A stretch of 64,000 bases of DNA from an uncultured Pseudomonadota bacterium (lineage in GTDB: Bacteria > Bdellovibrionota_C > UBA2361 > CALMIO01). Made by a program: the position numbers and the translations under genes. Within the stretch, counting starts at the first letter, position 1; each line of letters begins with the position of its first letter. Shown piece after piece: positions 36,268 through 45,767 of the stretch. Location of the stretch: the NCBI GenBank assembly GCA_937864035.1, contig CALMIO010000004.1, positions 1-64,000 on the forward strand. Reading direction: 5' to 3'. Below the pieces are notes generated by a model. The model had not been told where the DNA came from. It ran no database searches and saw only the letters and a program-made list of their open reading frames with translations.

Positions 36268-37791
36268 ATGTCATTCGAAGATATTTATAACTATCTGAAC
36301 AAATTTCTAGCGATCGCCAATCAATTTGAAACATCGTTTGTTCTTGCTGTAGTTGCAATTTTAGTATCCCTGATTGCCTTAAGCCGTATTTCGCGGCAAA
36401 AGCTTCCCGCTGTTGTTGAGCGGGTCAGCTCGGTGATGGGTCGTCTTGAAAAAATCGAGCGGAGCTCAGCCGAGCTTAGGACTGAAATTATGCGTGCTCT
36501 TGAAATTCAGCGAATCAAGTTTGATTCAACCATCAAGGAGCTTAGCAAGTTAGCATCGCTTTCACCCGAAACTCGTTCTCAACTTGAGTCGATCCTTGAT
36601 ATCGGCCCGCTCGATCTTAAGATTGATGATTCTAACGAGAGTTCCTCAGAATCTGAGGAAGATAAGTTGTTGAGCCATGATACAAGTTTTTCTCTTGATG
36701 GCAGAGACGATGAGATAGCTCGCAAACTAACGATTGATCTTGAAGGTGAACACGCTTTAGGCGGCGTCGATCTTGCCCGAGATCTAAAGTCATCGCCGCC
36801 GAGCGCCAAGCTTCAAAAAAAAAGTTCTAAGCGCGAAGATTTCAGAGCTGTTTCTTTAGGAGAGGGTCTTAAAAAGAGTCGAACAAGTTTATTTCAAAAG
36901 ATTAAAAATCTTTTTGCCGGCAAGCCATCTTTGCCGGCTGACATGATCGAGGATCTTGAAGAGCTTTTGATTTCCAGCGATATTGGCACCCGTTTAACAA
37001 GCAGGCTTTTAGATGCGGTTCGCTCCGAGGTTGCCGCCGGACGTCAAATAATCGAATCGGAGATAGTCAGCATCTTAAAGAGAGAGGCTTTAGAGATTCT
37101 AGGAGGGGACTTGCCGGCAAACCTGCAAATTTCCGCCAACAGGAGGGATGATGGTCCTACGATAATCTTGGTGGTAGGAGTAAATGGAGTTGGGAAAACG
37201 ACGACCGTTGCCAAATTGGCGGGTCGTTTTGCCCAACAAGGGCTAAAAGTTCAGATGATTGCCGCCGATACATTTCGTGCGGCGGCAATCGATCAACTAA
37301 CCGCTTGGGGCGAGAAGCTGGAGATCAGAGTAGTTTCCGGCGATATGGGGGCAAAGCCGAGCGCGGTGGTTTTTGACGGCGTTCAAAGCGCCATCAAAGA
37401 GAATTATGATGTGGTCTTGATCGATACCGCCGGTCGTTTGCACACCAAGGGGAATTTAATGCAGGAGCTTGAAGGTGTCAGAAACGTTATTAAAAAGCTG
37501 GTTCCTTCGGCGCCGCATGAAACTTTGTTGGTGGTTGACGGGACAACCGGGCAGAACGCGATTTTGCAGGCAAGGGAGTTTAACGCCGCCACTCCGCTAA
37601 GCGGTTTGATCGTTACTAAACTTGATGGTACCGCTAAAGGCGGAGTGGTGGTGGCGATTAAAGACGAGCTTAAAGTGCCGATAAAATTTATCGGAATTGG
37701 CGAGCGCGCCGAAGATCTAATTGAGTTTGATCGGGAAAAGTTCGTTGAGGCTCTCTTCTCTGATCAAGATAAAATGGAGGTTGCCGCCTAA
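36268..37791 (+). CDS. ftsY: signal recognition particle receptor FtsY with N-terminal membrane anchor
   Basis: 507 residues. An N-terminal membrane helix (about 24-42, FVLAVVAILVSLIAL) is followed by a charged, serine-rich acidic A-domain to about 200. The NG GTPase domain then begins: N helices from LKKSRTSLFQKIKNLFAG, P-loop GVNGVGKTT (about 304), DTFRAAAIDQL, DTAGRLHTKG (about 386), TKLDGTAKGG (about 450) and the closing GIGERAEDLIEFD. It receives ribosome-SRP complexes at the inner membrane. The true membrane helix differs from E. coli FtsY, which binds peripherally. It lies just upstream of the pilin cluster, perhaps co-transcribed. Confidence 0.96.
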   Translation: MSFEDIYNYLNKFLAIANQFETSFVLAVVAILVSLIALSRISRQKLPAVVERVSSVMGRLEKIERSSAELRTEIMRALEIQRIKFDSTIKELSKLASLSPETRSQLESILDIGPLDLKIDDSNESSSESEEDKLLSHDTSFSLDGRDDEIARKLTIDLEGEHALGGVDLARDLKSSPPSAKLQKKSSKREDFRAVSLGEGLKKSRTSLFQKIKNLFAGKPSLPADMIEDLEELLISSDIGTRLTSRLLDAVRSEVAAGRQIIESEIVSILKREALEILGGDLPANLQISANRRDDGPTIILVVGVNGVGKTTTVAKLAGRFAQQGLKVQMIAADTFRAAAIDQLTAWGEKLEIRVVSGDMGAKPSAVVFDGVQSAIKENYDVVLIDTAGRLHTKGNLMQELEGVRNVIKKLVPSAPHETLLVVDGTTGQNAILQAREFNAATPLSGLIVTKLDGTAKGGVVVAIKDELKVPIKFIGIGERAEDLIEFDREKFVEALFSDQDKMEVAA

Positions 37792-37835
37792 AGCTCCCGC
37801 AGGTTCTTTGGTAAAAAGCGCAATAAAAAGTTCAG

Positions 37836-38534
37836 ATGAAATTTATCAGTTTTTTTAAAAAAATTAATCCAAAAAACGGAAGCAAATCGCTTGCTCGCGA
37901 TAACAATTCGGCGAGCGGTCAGGTTGCCCATAAAATTTCGATAATAAATTTATCGCGGAGTTTAGTCAGCTGGCGGCGAATGCTCGGAATCGCCTTTCTT
38001 GAAGTTGCTCTAGTTGTTGTGGCGATCGCGATTGTTCTAATAGTGGCTCAAAAGTCGGGTGTTTTTGATTTGGCGGGGAAAAATGAGTCAACAACATTTC
38101 AACAACTAAAGGGTATAAAATCTTTATTGAGTCAATTGGAACTAGAATTGGGACTACTTGCTACAAAAGAAGATATTGAGGGGGGGTTACGCAGAGTAGG
38201 TTTTGAGGCTTTTGTTGTCAGTAGTCAAGTTTTCGAGGAGGACGGCATTACAGGTAAACTTACTGTTGCTGTACCTTTAGGCGAAGTCACCCATTTTGTA
38301 GAACAAGTTGTTAATCAATGCCCACTCAGCCGTACTGGGGCAAAATATCTTGTTTTTTTTCTTCTGAATCATGTTTGGTACTGTTTACCGTTTCCGCCGT
38401 TAAAAGAAGGTTTACCACTTGGCTTTGCTCCAGATCCAACCTTTCCTCCAGATTTGCCAACACCGACGCCGACACTAACTCCGACTCCGACTGAGACAAG
38501 AACTGCCGTTGGGGGTGGTATTGAAGGGGATTAG
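37836..38534 (+). CDS. pseudopilin-like protein with Pro-Thr tail
   Basis: 232 residues. A basic 50-residue leader precedes G51-IAFLE56, a class III (prepilin peptidase) signal with glutamate at +5, followed by the hydrophobic helix VALVVVAIAIVLIVA. A periplasmic domain of about 120 residues with two cysteines and a TPTPTLTPTPTET tail completes it. It lies between ftsY and the TadE-like gene, so it is probably a minor pilin or a pilus-associated surface protein. The body matches no named family. The unusually long leader recalls Tad/Flp and other large prepilins. Confidence 0.7.
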   Translation: MKFISFFKKINPKNGSKSLARDNNSASGQVAHKISIINLSRSLVSWRRMLGIAFLEVALVVVAIAIVLIVAQKSGVFDLAGKNESTTFQQLKGIKSLLSQLELELGLLATKEDIEGGLRRVGFEAFVVSSQVFEEDGITGKLTVAVPLGEVTHFVEQVVNQCPLSRTGAKYLVFFLLNHVWYCLPFPPLKEGLPLGFAPDPTFPPDLPTPTPTLTPTPTETRTAVGGGIEGD

Positions 38535-38609
38535 GGAATTTAATAGAAACTATAAATTATATTGAGAGAATTATTTTAAACTCAATTATTTCAAGCTATA
38601 AATTGCCAA

Positions 38610-39389
38610 ATGCGGCACTCCTTTCGATATTACTCTCTTTTGCAGTCGTGCGGAGCTTCGGCTATAGAGTTTGCAATTTTACTTCCGGCGCTTTTTTTAT
38701 TGATCTTGTTTTTTATCTGGTACGGAGTAACCACCACCGAGAGGGTGAATTTAATCACCTCGCTTGCGACCGGCGTCAGACTTGGAGCTACCCGCGGCGT
38801 GCCGGAATATTTCGGCAAAAGAGTTGTAGCTGGCGATCCGGAAGACCCATTAATTGAGGTGGGCGCTCTTGATTTTGTTGACGAGTGGCGGCGCGGCGGA
38901 TCTGCCAGCAGGGTTTTTTCGCTGATTGTTTCGCCGCATTTTCCATCGCCGGCGGCGCAGGTTGCCGCCTTTTATGATCAGGCGGTTGCCACCGTTTATG
39001 AGGGGACTTTTTCGCGGCTTGAAGAGCTTCCAGCTTCTCATATTTACGCTTTGATTTATACACTTGAAGGGATGAGGCTAAGTTCCGGAGCTGAGGGGCT
39101 TAAATATCCTTGCGATCCAGACGATCCTCAAGGTGGTGGCTCTGGTTGTCTATTTTGTTTTCCTGTAAATCCGATTACCTTTAAATTAGAGAGATTTTAC
39201 GCCGAACAAGCAAGTGGGGTGCCATCTGAGGTTGCGGTTCACAGGCGAGTTGCGCTTGGTTGCCGTTATCAGTTGAGCGACTTTTTGCTAAGACCCTTGC
39301 GGGCGATGATCAGACTGCTTGCTGGCGCCGAGGCGGGACATAAAACTTTGACCATATCAACTTATAATTTTTATGATTTGCCATATTAA
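38610..39389 (+). CDS. TadE-like minor pilin
   Basis: 259 residues starting with a short leader and class III signal G15-ASAIE20 followed by FAILLPALFLLILFFIWYG, the TadE hallmark. The periplasmic region of about 215 residues contains four cysteines near the middle (YPCDPDDP..GCLFCF). TadE-family pseudopilins are processed by the TadV/PilD-type peptidase and prime Flp pilus assembly. The start is the ATG at 38610. Its 3' end overlaps the TadG-like gene by 17 bases, indicating coupled translation. Confidence 0.8.
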   Translation: MRHSFRYYSLLQSCGASAIEFAILLPALFLLILFFIWYGVTTTERVNLITSLATGVRLGATRGVPEYFGKRVVAGDPEDPLIEVGALDFVDEWRRGGSASRVFSLIVSPHFPSPAAQVAAFYDQAVATVYEGTFSRLEELPASHIYALIYTLEGMRLSSGAEGLKYPCDPDDPQGGGSGCLFCFPVNPITFKLERFYAEQASGVPSEVAVHRRVALGCRYQLSDFLLRPLRAMIRLLAGAEAGHKTLTISTYNFYDLPY

Positions 39390-41997
39390 AGGGCGGCTGA
39401 TTTTTAATGCAAGACAATTGCATAATTCTCATGGGGTAGTTTTGCCGCTGGTGGCGGCTATCGCTTTTGGGGTGTTGTTTTTGATTTTTACACTTGGCTT
39501 TGAAGCGCCGCGCGTTAAACTCGCGCGGGTTGAGGCGCAATCTGAGCTTGATCATTATTGCGAGATGCTAGCCGTTGATCCTACCAATCACCGCCAAGCG
39601 GCGCTTAGTTTCAAAAACGCCATGAATTATTTTGTTGAATCAAAAAGATTGCGCTATAGCAGGATTGTTGGGGCTAACCTCATTATGCCGACGATGCCAG
39701 CTGATGTTTCGCCCGCTGGCGGAATGCCATTTCGTTCCGATGATGAAGTGAACGACACGGCGAGTTTTCCCCCTGTTTTGGCAGGCGCTGGGCGCAGTTT
39801 TGCCGAGCTTTTAGGAGAGCAGAACAGATGCGAGCTTTATGGAGGTGGCGATTGTTATTTTTACGGAGATCTGACACCTATTAAAACTGGGGTGGCAGAG
39901 TGGCGTTATCCAAGCAGTGTTTGGAGCAATTTATTATCAGCCGGCAATGCGATCGGGTGTGAGCTTGTCTTGAGAGTACCGGGAGTATTTTTAGGAGAGC
40001 GCCAGTTTAAAGTTAAAACTATTTATCAGAAACGGCTTCGCGCCGAGAGGCCGGTTTACGATCCAGCAAATCCAATCGCAACCTCGCCGGCGCTTGTAAT
40101 TGCAGTCGCGCCCCATTTGCCGGTGGCGGCTTGGCATATTCCTTGGGACAATCGTTTTAGTTTTGATGATCAAGGGATTGATGCCGATTATCGTTATGGC
40201 GATTCTTTTAGAAGGCTTTACGATCCTTATTTTAGGAATTTTCAATCTCCTCAAGAGGGCGATCCTGATCCGTTTGTTGCTTTTGGCGGCATACAACCTC
40301 AGAAAAGATTTGCTTTGCAAAGTGGTGTTGCTGGTGATATTCCAACGGTGCCAATCATCTCGAATGTTACTGCTTTGGATGGCTTAACGAGGGTGCCGAG
40401 TTATGGTCAGCAAGAGCCAGATCCATTAAATTTTACTCCGAACAGTAAAATTTTTACTGATCGAGAGAGTATCTTTCTGTCGTGCGTGAATCCCTTGATT
40501 TTAGTCCGTAACACCTTGCTTGCGACTTTGGCGGAGTTAGCGGGGCGCGATGCCAGTTTGCGTAATATGACAGAAGTTTTGATGGTGGCTACTAAGCACC
40601 GCGCTGCTAATTTAGCTTTAAATAACATTTCGAATCCACCAGTTATTATTGCTCCCTTTGGTTCTGATCTTTTGCGGACCGCTTATTATCAACCGTTTGT
40701 GTTTTATAATTCTGGTTTTACTGGAGCCGAGTATCCAAATCCTGCTAGCGAGCAATTGGCGCAGTTTTTTAACATCTCTGGTTATGCGAAAAACGGCTGG
40801 ATCTGGCCGTTTAGTCAAACTTTTGTTAATGGAGTACAAACATGGAGTGATTCAGCTCCTAGTTGGCGTGGGCATCACGCTCTGGTTGCAAATCAGCTTC
40901 GTTATTGTTTTCATCTTTATGGCGGCTCTGAGCAGTTGGGTGGAGGTACTGCCGAGATTGAACGCTTTGCTAATGGTTTTGATTTTCTTGATAACTCCGG
41001 TTTTGAGCCGCTCGCTGACTATCATTCTCCGCCTTATAACGGGGGACATTGGCGCTCTCTGAGGGCGACTCAGTATTATCCGGTAACGGCGCCACCGCGG
41101 CGCGAGTGGGATCAGGCCTGTTATTCGGCTGATTCGGCTTGCGATCCAGCTGTGGCGCAGGCGGCTCCGGCGCTTAGCGCGCCGGAAATTTTAGCGACCC
41201 TTGGAGCGGTGCAAAATTGTCCCCGTCTTGAAAATAACCCAGCGATCTTTCCTACAACCTCTCAACTTGCGAATATGTATCCAAATACCTATGGCCAACT
41301 TTCACAAATTGCCCCGTGTCCGTTGACTTTAGTGCCAAGCGGCGCCACTTCTAGCGCAGTGGGTGGCGGTGGAGGGGGTGGTAATAATGGTATGAGAAAT
41401 TTTGAGCTTCGTGGGGACACGATGGGGCTTTTGCGTTATTTGAGAGGAGAGCTTCAGGGGATTGAAAGTCCGGGGTTTTTTCCGGTGCCAGATCCGGCGG
41501 TCTTTGATAGCAATCCGCAGTATCCATTTATTGGGGTTGGTGGTGGTGTTTATAGTCCGGTGGCTAATTTAGATGCTTCGTTGGTTTTAGTTTTGCATCA
41601 GTTGCCAGAAGAGGTTGATATGGCGGCTCACAGAAATAAAGTGAGGGATCTTTTGTTGTCTTCTCCAGCCAGAAGAATTTTTATTTTTTATCTCCCTTTT
41701 TTGCGTTCCGAGAGTGTTAATTTAGGTAGTTTGAACGCGGCTTTTTTGCCGGAAGAGCCAGAGTTAGCGGAGCGAGTTCGGATAATGAATATTTCTCCTT
41801 ATGACAAGAGTTTTGGGCCAGCTTGTAATGGTCCGGGTGAGCCTCTGGCTGGCGATCCTGAGCCAACACTGGTTGAGGAGGCGGCGCACTTTAGGAATTT
41901 TTGGGCGTGTTTGTTGAATGATGAGGATGCTGGAATTATCGCAATCGCGCGGCGATTTTTTTTGAGTGATTTGACCTTTCTTCATAATATTTTTTGA
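39373..41997 (+). CDS. TadG-like large pilus-associated protein
   Basis: 874 residues. The N-terminus (SHGVVLPLVAAIAFGVLFLIF, about 19-39) resembles the TadG-type membrane anchor GAVAP.. followed by a helix, and TadG genes normally lie beside tadE as here. The large extracytoplasmic part contains many Tyr/Asn/Pro-rich loops, several cysteines and a glycine run (VGGGGGGGNNG, about 655-665). I see no clear VWA motif, which many TadG proteins have. It probably forms a surface or tip component of the pilus. It overlaps the TadE-like gene by 17 bases. Confidence 0.7.
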   Translation: MICHIKGRLIFNARQLHNSHGVVLPLVAAIAFGVLFLIFTLGFEAPRVKLARVEAQSELDHYCEMLAVDPTNHRQAALSFKNAMNYFVESKRLRYSRIVGANLIMPTMPADVSPAGGMPFRSDDEVNDTASFPPVLAGAGRSFAELLGEQNRCELYGGGDCYFYGDLTPIKTGVAEWRYPSSVWSNLLSAGNAIGCELVLRVPGVFLGERQFKVKTIYQKRLRAERPVYDPANPIATSPALVIAVAPHLPVAAWHIPWDNRFSFDDQGIDADYRYGDSFRRLYDPYFRNFQSPQEGDPDPFVAFGGIQPQKRFALQSGVAGDIPTVPIISNVTALDGLTRVPSYGQQEPDPLNFTPNSKIFTDRESIFLSCVNPLILVRNTLLATLAELAGRDASLRNMTEVLMVATKHRAANLALNNISNPPVIIAPFGSDLLRTAYYQPFVFYNSGFTGAEYPNPASEQLAQFFNISGYAKNGWIWPFSQTFVNGVQTWSDSAPSWRGHHALVANQLRYCFHLYGGSEQLGGGTAEIERFANGFDFLDNSGFEPLADYHSPPYNGGHWRSLRATQYYPVTAPPRREWDQACYSADSACDPAVAQAAPALSAPEILATLGAVQNCPRLENNPAIFPTTSQLANMYPNTYGQLSQIAPCPLTLVPSGATSSAVGGGGGGGNNGMRNFELRGDTMGLLRYLRGELQGIESPGFFPVPDPAVFDSNPQYPFIGVGGGVYSPVANLDASLVLVLHQLPEEVDMAAHRNKVRDLLLSSPARRIFIFYLPFLRSESVNLGSLNAAFLPEEPELAERVRIMNISPYDKSFGPACNGPGEPLAGDPEPTLVEEAAHFRNFWACLLNDEDAGIIAIARRFFLSDLTFLHNIF

Positions 41998-42061
41998 TTT
42001 CAAATTTAGGGAACGAGTTTTTTTCGGTTGGGTGGAGGTGGTTGTTATTTGAGGTTGTGTG

Positions 42062-42319
42062 ATGCGAGCTAGGGGAAGAGATATTTTTTTTAGATCGTCT
42101 TTTGTTGGCAAGAGCAGGGGAGTGGTTTTGGTTGAGTATGTTTTGATTGCCGCTTTGCTGATGGGGATCTTTATAGTTATTGGTTTAAAGCTAAGAGAGG
42201 CGGCTCGCTCGCGTGCGTTGAAGGCTCAGGGCGCTTCGACTGTTTCGGCTCCTTGTGAATCTTTTGATAATTTGGGAGGTGGTTCGAGCGTTGGTCTACG
42301 AGGCGAAGAGTGCTATTAA
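42062..42319 (+). CDS. Flp-type pilin-like protein
   Basis: 85 residues from ATG 42062 (a GTG immediately upstream is in frame). The class III signal G20-VVLVEY has glutamate at +5 and the following tyrosine, the 'EY' pair typical of Flp pilins. The helix VLIAALLMGIFIVIGL follows. Flp pilins are usually 50-60 residues; this one has a longer polar tail with two cysteines, which might form a disulfide. It is likely the major or a minor pilin of this cluster. No tadA/B/C, secretin or prepilin peptidase genes are seen nearby; the IS630 element lies just downstream. Confidence 0.75.
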   Translation: MRARGRDIFFRSSFVGKSRGVVLVEYVLIAALLMGIFIVIGLKLREAARSRALKAQGASTVSAPCESFDNLGGGSSVGLRGEECY

Positions 42320-42394
42320 AATGGGCGCCGCTCTCTTTGAGTTGGTGTTAAAGGTGGCTTAGTAACCAAAAAATCCGGTTAGTTTAAACAGATA

Positions 42395-43611
42395 TAGTGA
42401 GTCCCAAAAAGAGTGATAAAACTTTGGATAAGATGTTGAAATGATTTAGAAAAAAACAGGTAGTATCTAAATTTGTGAAAATATTGGATAAAGTTATGAG
42501 TGAGTCGGGATTTTTTAATATTAATAAATTAGGAGCAACAGCAGGCTAGAAGAGATTTTAATAGCGATGAGCTGTGCTCCGAGCAAGAAAGGGTATCAGC
42601 TGTTACAAGCGATTGAGTTTTTATATTTAGGTAAATCAGTTAAAGAAGTTTCCTAAGTTTTGCATATACCACAGTCTACCTTATACCGTTGGATAGGGCG
42701 TTATAATAGGAAAGGTTTAGATGGTGTAGTGTTTAAGGGAGGTAGTGGTAGGCCAAGGAAGATATCGATAGCGAAGTTTCAGGCGGAATATGTTTCGTTG
42801 ATCTTAGAACCGCAACTGGCGGGAGAAGATAATTTTACAGCAGTTAAGTTTCATAAGTGCTTAACGCAGGAATGTCGGGAAAGTTTGTGTTATCAGACCC
42901 TGCTCAACTATATGCATGAGCGCAGCTTGAGCCTCGTGGCGCCACGTCCTAGTGTGGTGGATAAGCAGAATGAAGATGACAGGAGAGAGTTTTTACTAAA
43001 GATCCATCAGCTTTATCAAGCTGGTACTGAGATTTGGTATGCTGATGAAGTTGGTTTTGAAGGCGACCCACGTCCTAGGTCTAAGTGGGTCAAAGTTGGC
43101 AGTAAGCCAGTTGCTGGTCGAGCATCTGAGCACTTACGCTTTTCAGCCATAGGCGCTGTCAATCTAAATACTGGGGAGTTCTTCTCTTTGGCTGTACCGG
43201 GAGTTGATTCAATTGTGTTTCAAACTTATCTCGATGAACTAAGTAAAGTTACTAACAATAGAAAAATAACTCTAGCGCTAGATAATGCTGCTTGGCACAA
43301 AACGGCTACTTTAAACTGGCATAATTTTACACCTCTGTACCTACCAGAATACTCTCCTGACCTAAATCCTATTGAAAATCTCTGGCGCTATATTAAAATT
43401 AACTATTTTAATGGTTGGTATGCTAAAAACATTGAGCAGTTAGTTGAAAAAGTCTGCCACTCTCTACATCAAATCGGTTCTAATACAACTCAGATTAGAT
43501 CCACTACAAATTTCAAAAACTTATTGCGCCAACACAAACATAAACTTATCCCATTCCCCAAAAAACAAAATTATTACCTCAACAAATTCTCATCCTTTTT
43601 GGGGTTTGCTA
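42395..43611 (+). mobile_element. IS630-family insertion sequence with TA target duplication
   Basis: About 1.2 kb. The left end TATAGTGAGTCCCAAAAAG (from 42393) and the right end read in reverse, TATAGCAAACCCCAAAAAG (from 43613), form imperfect terminal inverted repeats. TA dinucleotides at 42393-42394 and 43612-43613 fit the TA duplication of the IS630/Tc1 group. It contains one DDE transposase gene broken by a stop codon, so it is probably non-autonomous now. It inserted downstream of the Flp-like pilin gene and close to a 143-bp inverted-repeat element. Confidence 0.85.
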
Positions 43612-43661
43612 TAAGTAACTGGCTGAATGGAGAACTGGCTGAATGGTGCCACCCTGTTTAG
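42567..43661 (+). pseudogene. IS630-family transposase interrupted by a stop codon
   Basis: From ATG 42567 the frame encodes an N-terminal helix-turn-helix (KKGYQLLQAIEFLYLGKSVKEVS), then TAA at 42654-42656 in the recognition helix, and continues in the same frame with HIPQSTLYRWIGRYNRKGLDG. The rest is an intact DDE domain: WYADEVGF (first D), ALDNAAWHKT (second D) and SPDLNPIENLW (E). The nonsense codon should abolish full-length protein unless a TTG or later start yields an N-terminally cut form. The frame has no stop inside the element: it passes the right inverted repeat and ends at 43661 in flanking DNA, the last residues (EWCHPV) being encoded by the dispersed repeat. Confidence 0.85.
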
Positions 43662-43787
43662 TAATTTCTGGATATTTTTAAAGATAGAGGTAATACAGAT
43701 ACTTATCAAAACAATTATTACCTATTATTACTACTAACTGTATGGATTCAGAGAGGCTTTGACCCAAATAAAAAACAGGGTGGCGCC
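43645..43787. repeat. 143-bp MITE-like inverted-repeat element
   Basis: GGTGCCACCCTGTTT (43645-43659) and AAACAGGGTGGCGCC (43773-43787) are near-perfect inverted copies bounding an AT-rich interior. The core GGTG-N-CACC is itself palindromic. An element of almost the same length lies at 53830-53973. The right end is one base from the dxs stop codon, so it may act in the 3' end of that transcript. Confidence 0.7.
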
Positions 43788-43788
43788 C

Positions 43789-45726
43789 TTAAACCGCCGC
43801 TAACGCCAAGCGGCTTGTTTTTCCCAACTTTGAAAGGATAATTTTACTAATACTTTCAAGATCCATGCCGTTCCATTTTAACTGCTCAGCTTGCGTTCCA
43901 TGCGGAACAAATCGATCCTCAACTCCAATTCTAATCACTTCTGGAAACTTTTTCACAAGACCGCTTTCTGTTAAATCAGCTAAACACTCAAGCACTGCAC
44001 CGCCAAACCCCCCAACTAAACTGTGATCCTCCATCGTCAAAATAACCCGATAACGCTCGGCACACTCAATCAACAACTCCCGATCAAGAGGCTTTACAAA
44101 ACGCGCATTAACCACCCCGACCAAATTAGAGCAATTTTGCCGATTTATGTCTGACGCCGCCTTAAACGCCGTTTGAACCGATGGTCCATAAGCTAAAAGC
44201 CCAACCTCCGATCCCTCAATCAAAACTTCTCCCCGACCAAGCTGAATATCGCCTTTGATCGGCAAATTTAAATCAACCCCAACACCACTGCCACGAGGAT
44301 AACGAATTGCTACAGGCCGCTCCAACTTCAAAGCAAACCATAACATCTCGCGGAGTTCTCCCTCGTCTTTAGGAGAAAGTAGAACAATGTTAGGCAAAGC
44401 TCGTAAAAAAGCTATGTCAAAAACACCCTGATGAGTTTCACCGTCATTGCCCACTAAACCGCCGCGATCCAAGGCGAAAATCACCGGCAATTTCTGAATG
44501 CAAACATCATGCACTATCTGATCATATGCCCGCTGTAAAAAAGTCGAGTATATAGCGCAAATCGGCTTCAGCCCTTCAGCCGCTAACGCCGCCGCGAAAG
44601 TTACCGCGTGCTGTTCGCAAATCCCAACGTCAAAAAATCTGTCGGGAAACTCTTCGGCAAACTTGTCCAAACCAGTGCCAGTTGGCATGGCGGCGGTTAT
44701 TGCTACAACGCAATCGTCACGACGCGCCATTTCAGCAACACTCAAAGCGAAAGCTTGGCTGTAATTTAAAACCGGTTTTGCAATACTACTCTTAAATTGC
44801 CCAGCCTTCCTATCAAACGGTGTAACACCATGCCAAGTTAAAGGATCGTTTTCCGCCGGCTCATAACCTTTGCCTTTTTGAGTGTAGGTATGAACTAACG
44901 TTGGAACGCGTTGAATTTTAGCGTGCTCAAAGGCTTTTATCAGCGATGCTATATCGTGTCCGTCGACCGGTCCGATATAACGAAAACCAAAAGCTTGAAA
45001 AAAAGCCGCCGGCGAAGCGATAAAACCTTGCACTGCGCTCTCAGCGCGATCAAGCGCCTTGTACAAAATCTCCGGCAGTAAACCAGCTCTTTTTAGCTCT
45101 TTGATTTTTTCCCGCGCCCAGTTTGTTGGAGCCGCCGTCAACGCCCGCGAAAAAAACCATTTTAAAGCTCCAACGTTTGGCGAAATTGACATTTGATTGT
45201 CGTTAAGCACAACAACCAAATTTGGCAGTTTTAAATCGCCACCGTTATTTAAGGCTTCAAAAATCATCCCCGCCGTCATCGATCCATCGCCAACAATCGC
45301 GACTGCGTAGTTGTTGGTTTGTTTTTTTTGCTCTGCCACCGCCATGCCAACCGCCGCCGACACACTCGTTCCGGCGTGACCCGCTCCAAAGGTGTCATAA
45401 ATACTCTCTTCCCGCTTTAGGAACCCTGATATGCCACCAGCTTGACGAATGGTCGGCAATTTTTCCCGTCTGCCAGTAATCATCTTGTGAACATAAGCTT
45501 GATGACCAACATCCCAAACTAACTTGTCTTCAGGAGTATTAAAAGAGTAGTGCAGAGCTAACGTAAGCTCGGTTGCGCCTAAACTGGAGGCAAAATGACC
45601 GCCACAGGTTGAAATGACATTGATTAACTCTTCGCGCAGTTCTGAAGCTAATTTTTGTAAATCAGCCAAGGCAAGCCGCCTAACATCAGTCGGATCTTTT
45701 ATGGAATCAACTAACCTTTCAGGCAT
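43789..45726 (-). CDS. dxs: 1-deoxy-D-xylulose-5-phosphate synthase
   Basis: 645 residues with the three transketolase-like domains. Thiamine diphosphate binding is shown by GDGSMTAG (146-153) and NDNQMSISPN (175-184). Other landmarks are GHAGTSVSAAVGMA, YIGPVDGHD, the pyrimidine-domain EQHAVTFAAALA and the C-terminal domain with EDHSLVGGFG. It condenses pyruvate and glyceraldehyde 3-phosphate, the first step of the MEP isoprenoid pathway, in the cytoplasm. It lies 41 bases downstream of pal on the same strand and is probably co-transcribed. The stop codon abuts a MITE-like repeat. Confidence 0.97.
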   Translation of the reverse strand: MPERLVDSIKDPTDVRRLALADLQKLASELREELINVISTCGGHFASSLGATELTLALHYSFNTPEDKLVWDVGHQAYVHKMITGRREKLPTIRQAGGISGFLKREESIYDTFGAGHAGTSVSAAVGMAVAEQKKQTNNYAVAIVGDGSMTAGMIFEALNNGGDLKLPNLVVVLNDNQMSISPNVGALKWFFSRALTAAPTNWAREKIKELKRAGLLPEILYKALDRAESAVQGFIASPAAFFQAFGFRYIGPVDGHDIASLIKAFEHAKIQRVPTLVHTYTQKGKGYEPAENDPLTWHGVTPFDRKAGQFKSSIAKPVLNYSQAFALSVAEMARRDDCVVAITAAMPTGTGLDKFAEEFPDRFFDVGICEQHAVTFAAALAAEGLKPICAIYSTFLQRAYDQIVHDVCIQKLPVIFALDRGGLVGNDGETHQGVFDIAFLRALPNIVLLSPKDEGELREMLWFALKLERPVAIRYPRGSGVGVDLNLPIKGDIQLGRGEVLIEGSEVGLLAYGPSVQTAFKAASDINRQNCSNLVGVVNARFVKPLDRELLIECAERYRVILTMEDHSLVGGFGGAVLECLADLTESGLVKKFPEVIRIGVEDRFVPHGTQAEQLKWNGMDLESISKIILSKLGKTSRLALAAV

Positions 45727-45767
45727 TGCGATAGATTTTTAATATGAGCGCCGCTGAAATTAAATTT

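Noticed and set aside
38850..39063. Overlapping minus-strand frames within the TadE-like gene
   Set aside because: Basic, low-complexity translations typical of shadows of a GC-richer coding strand; no start signals.
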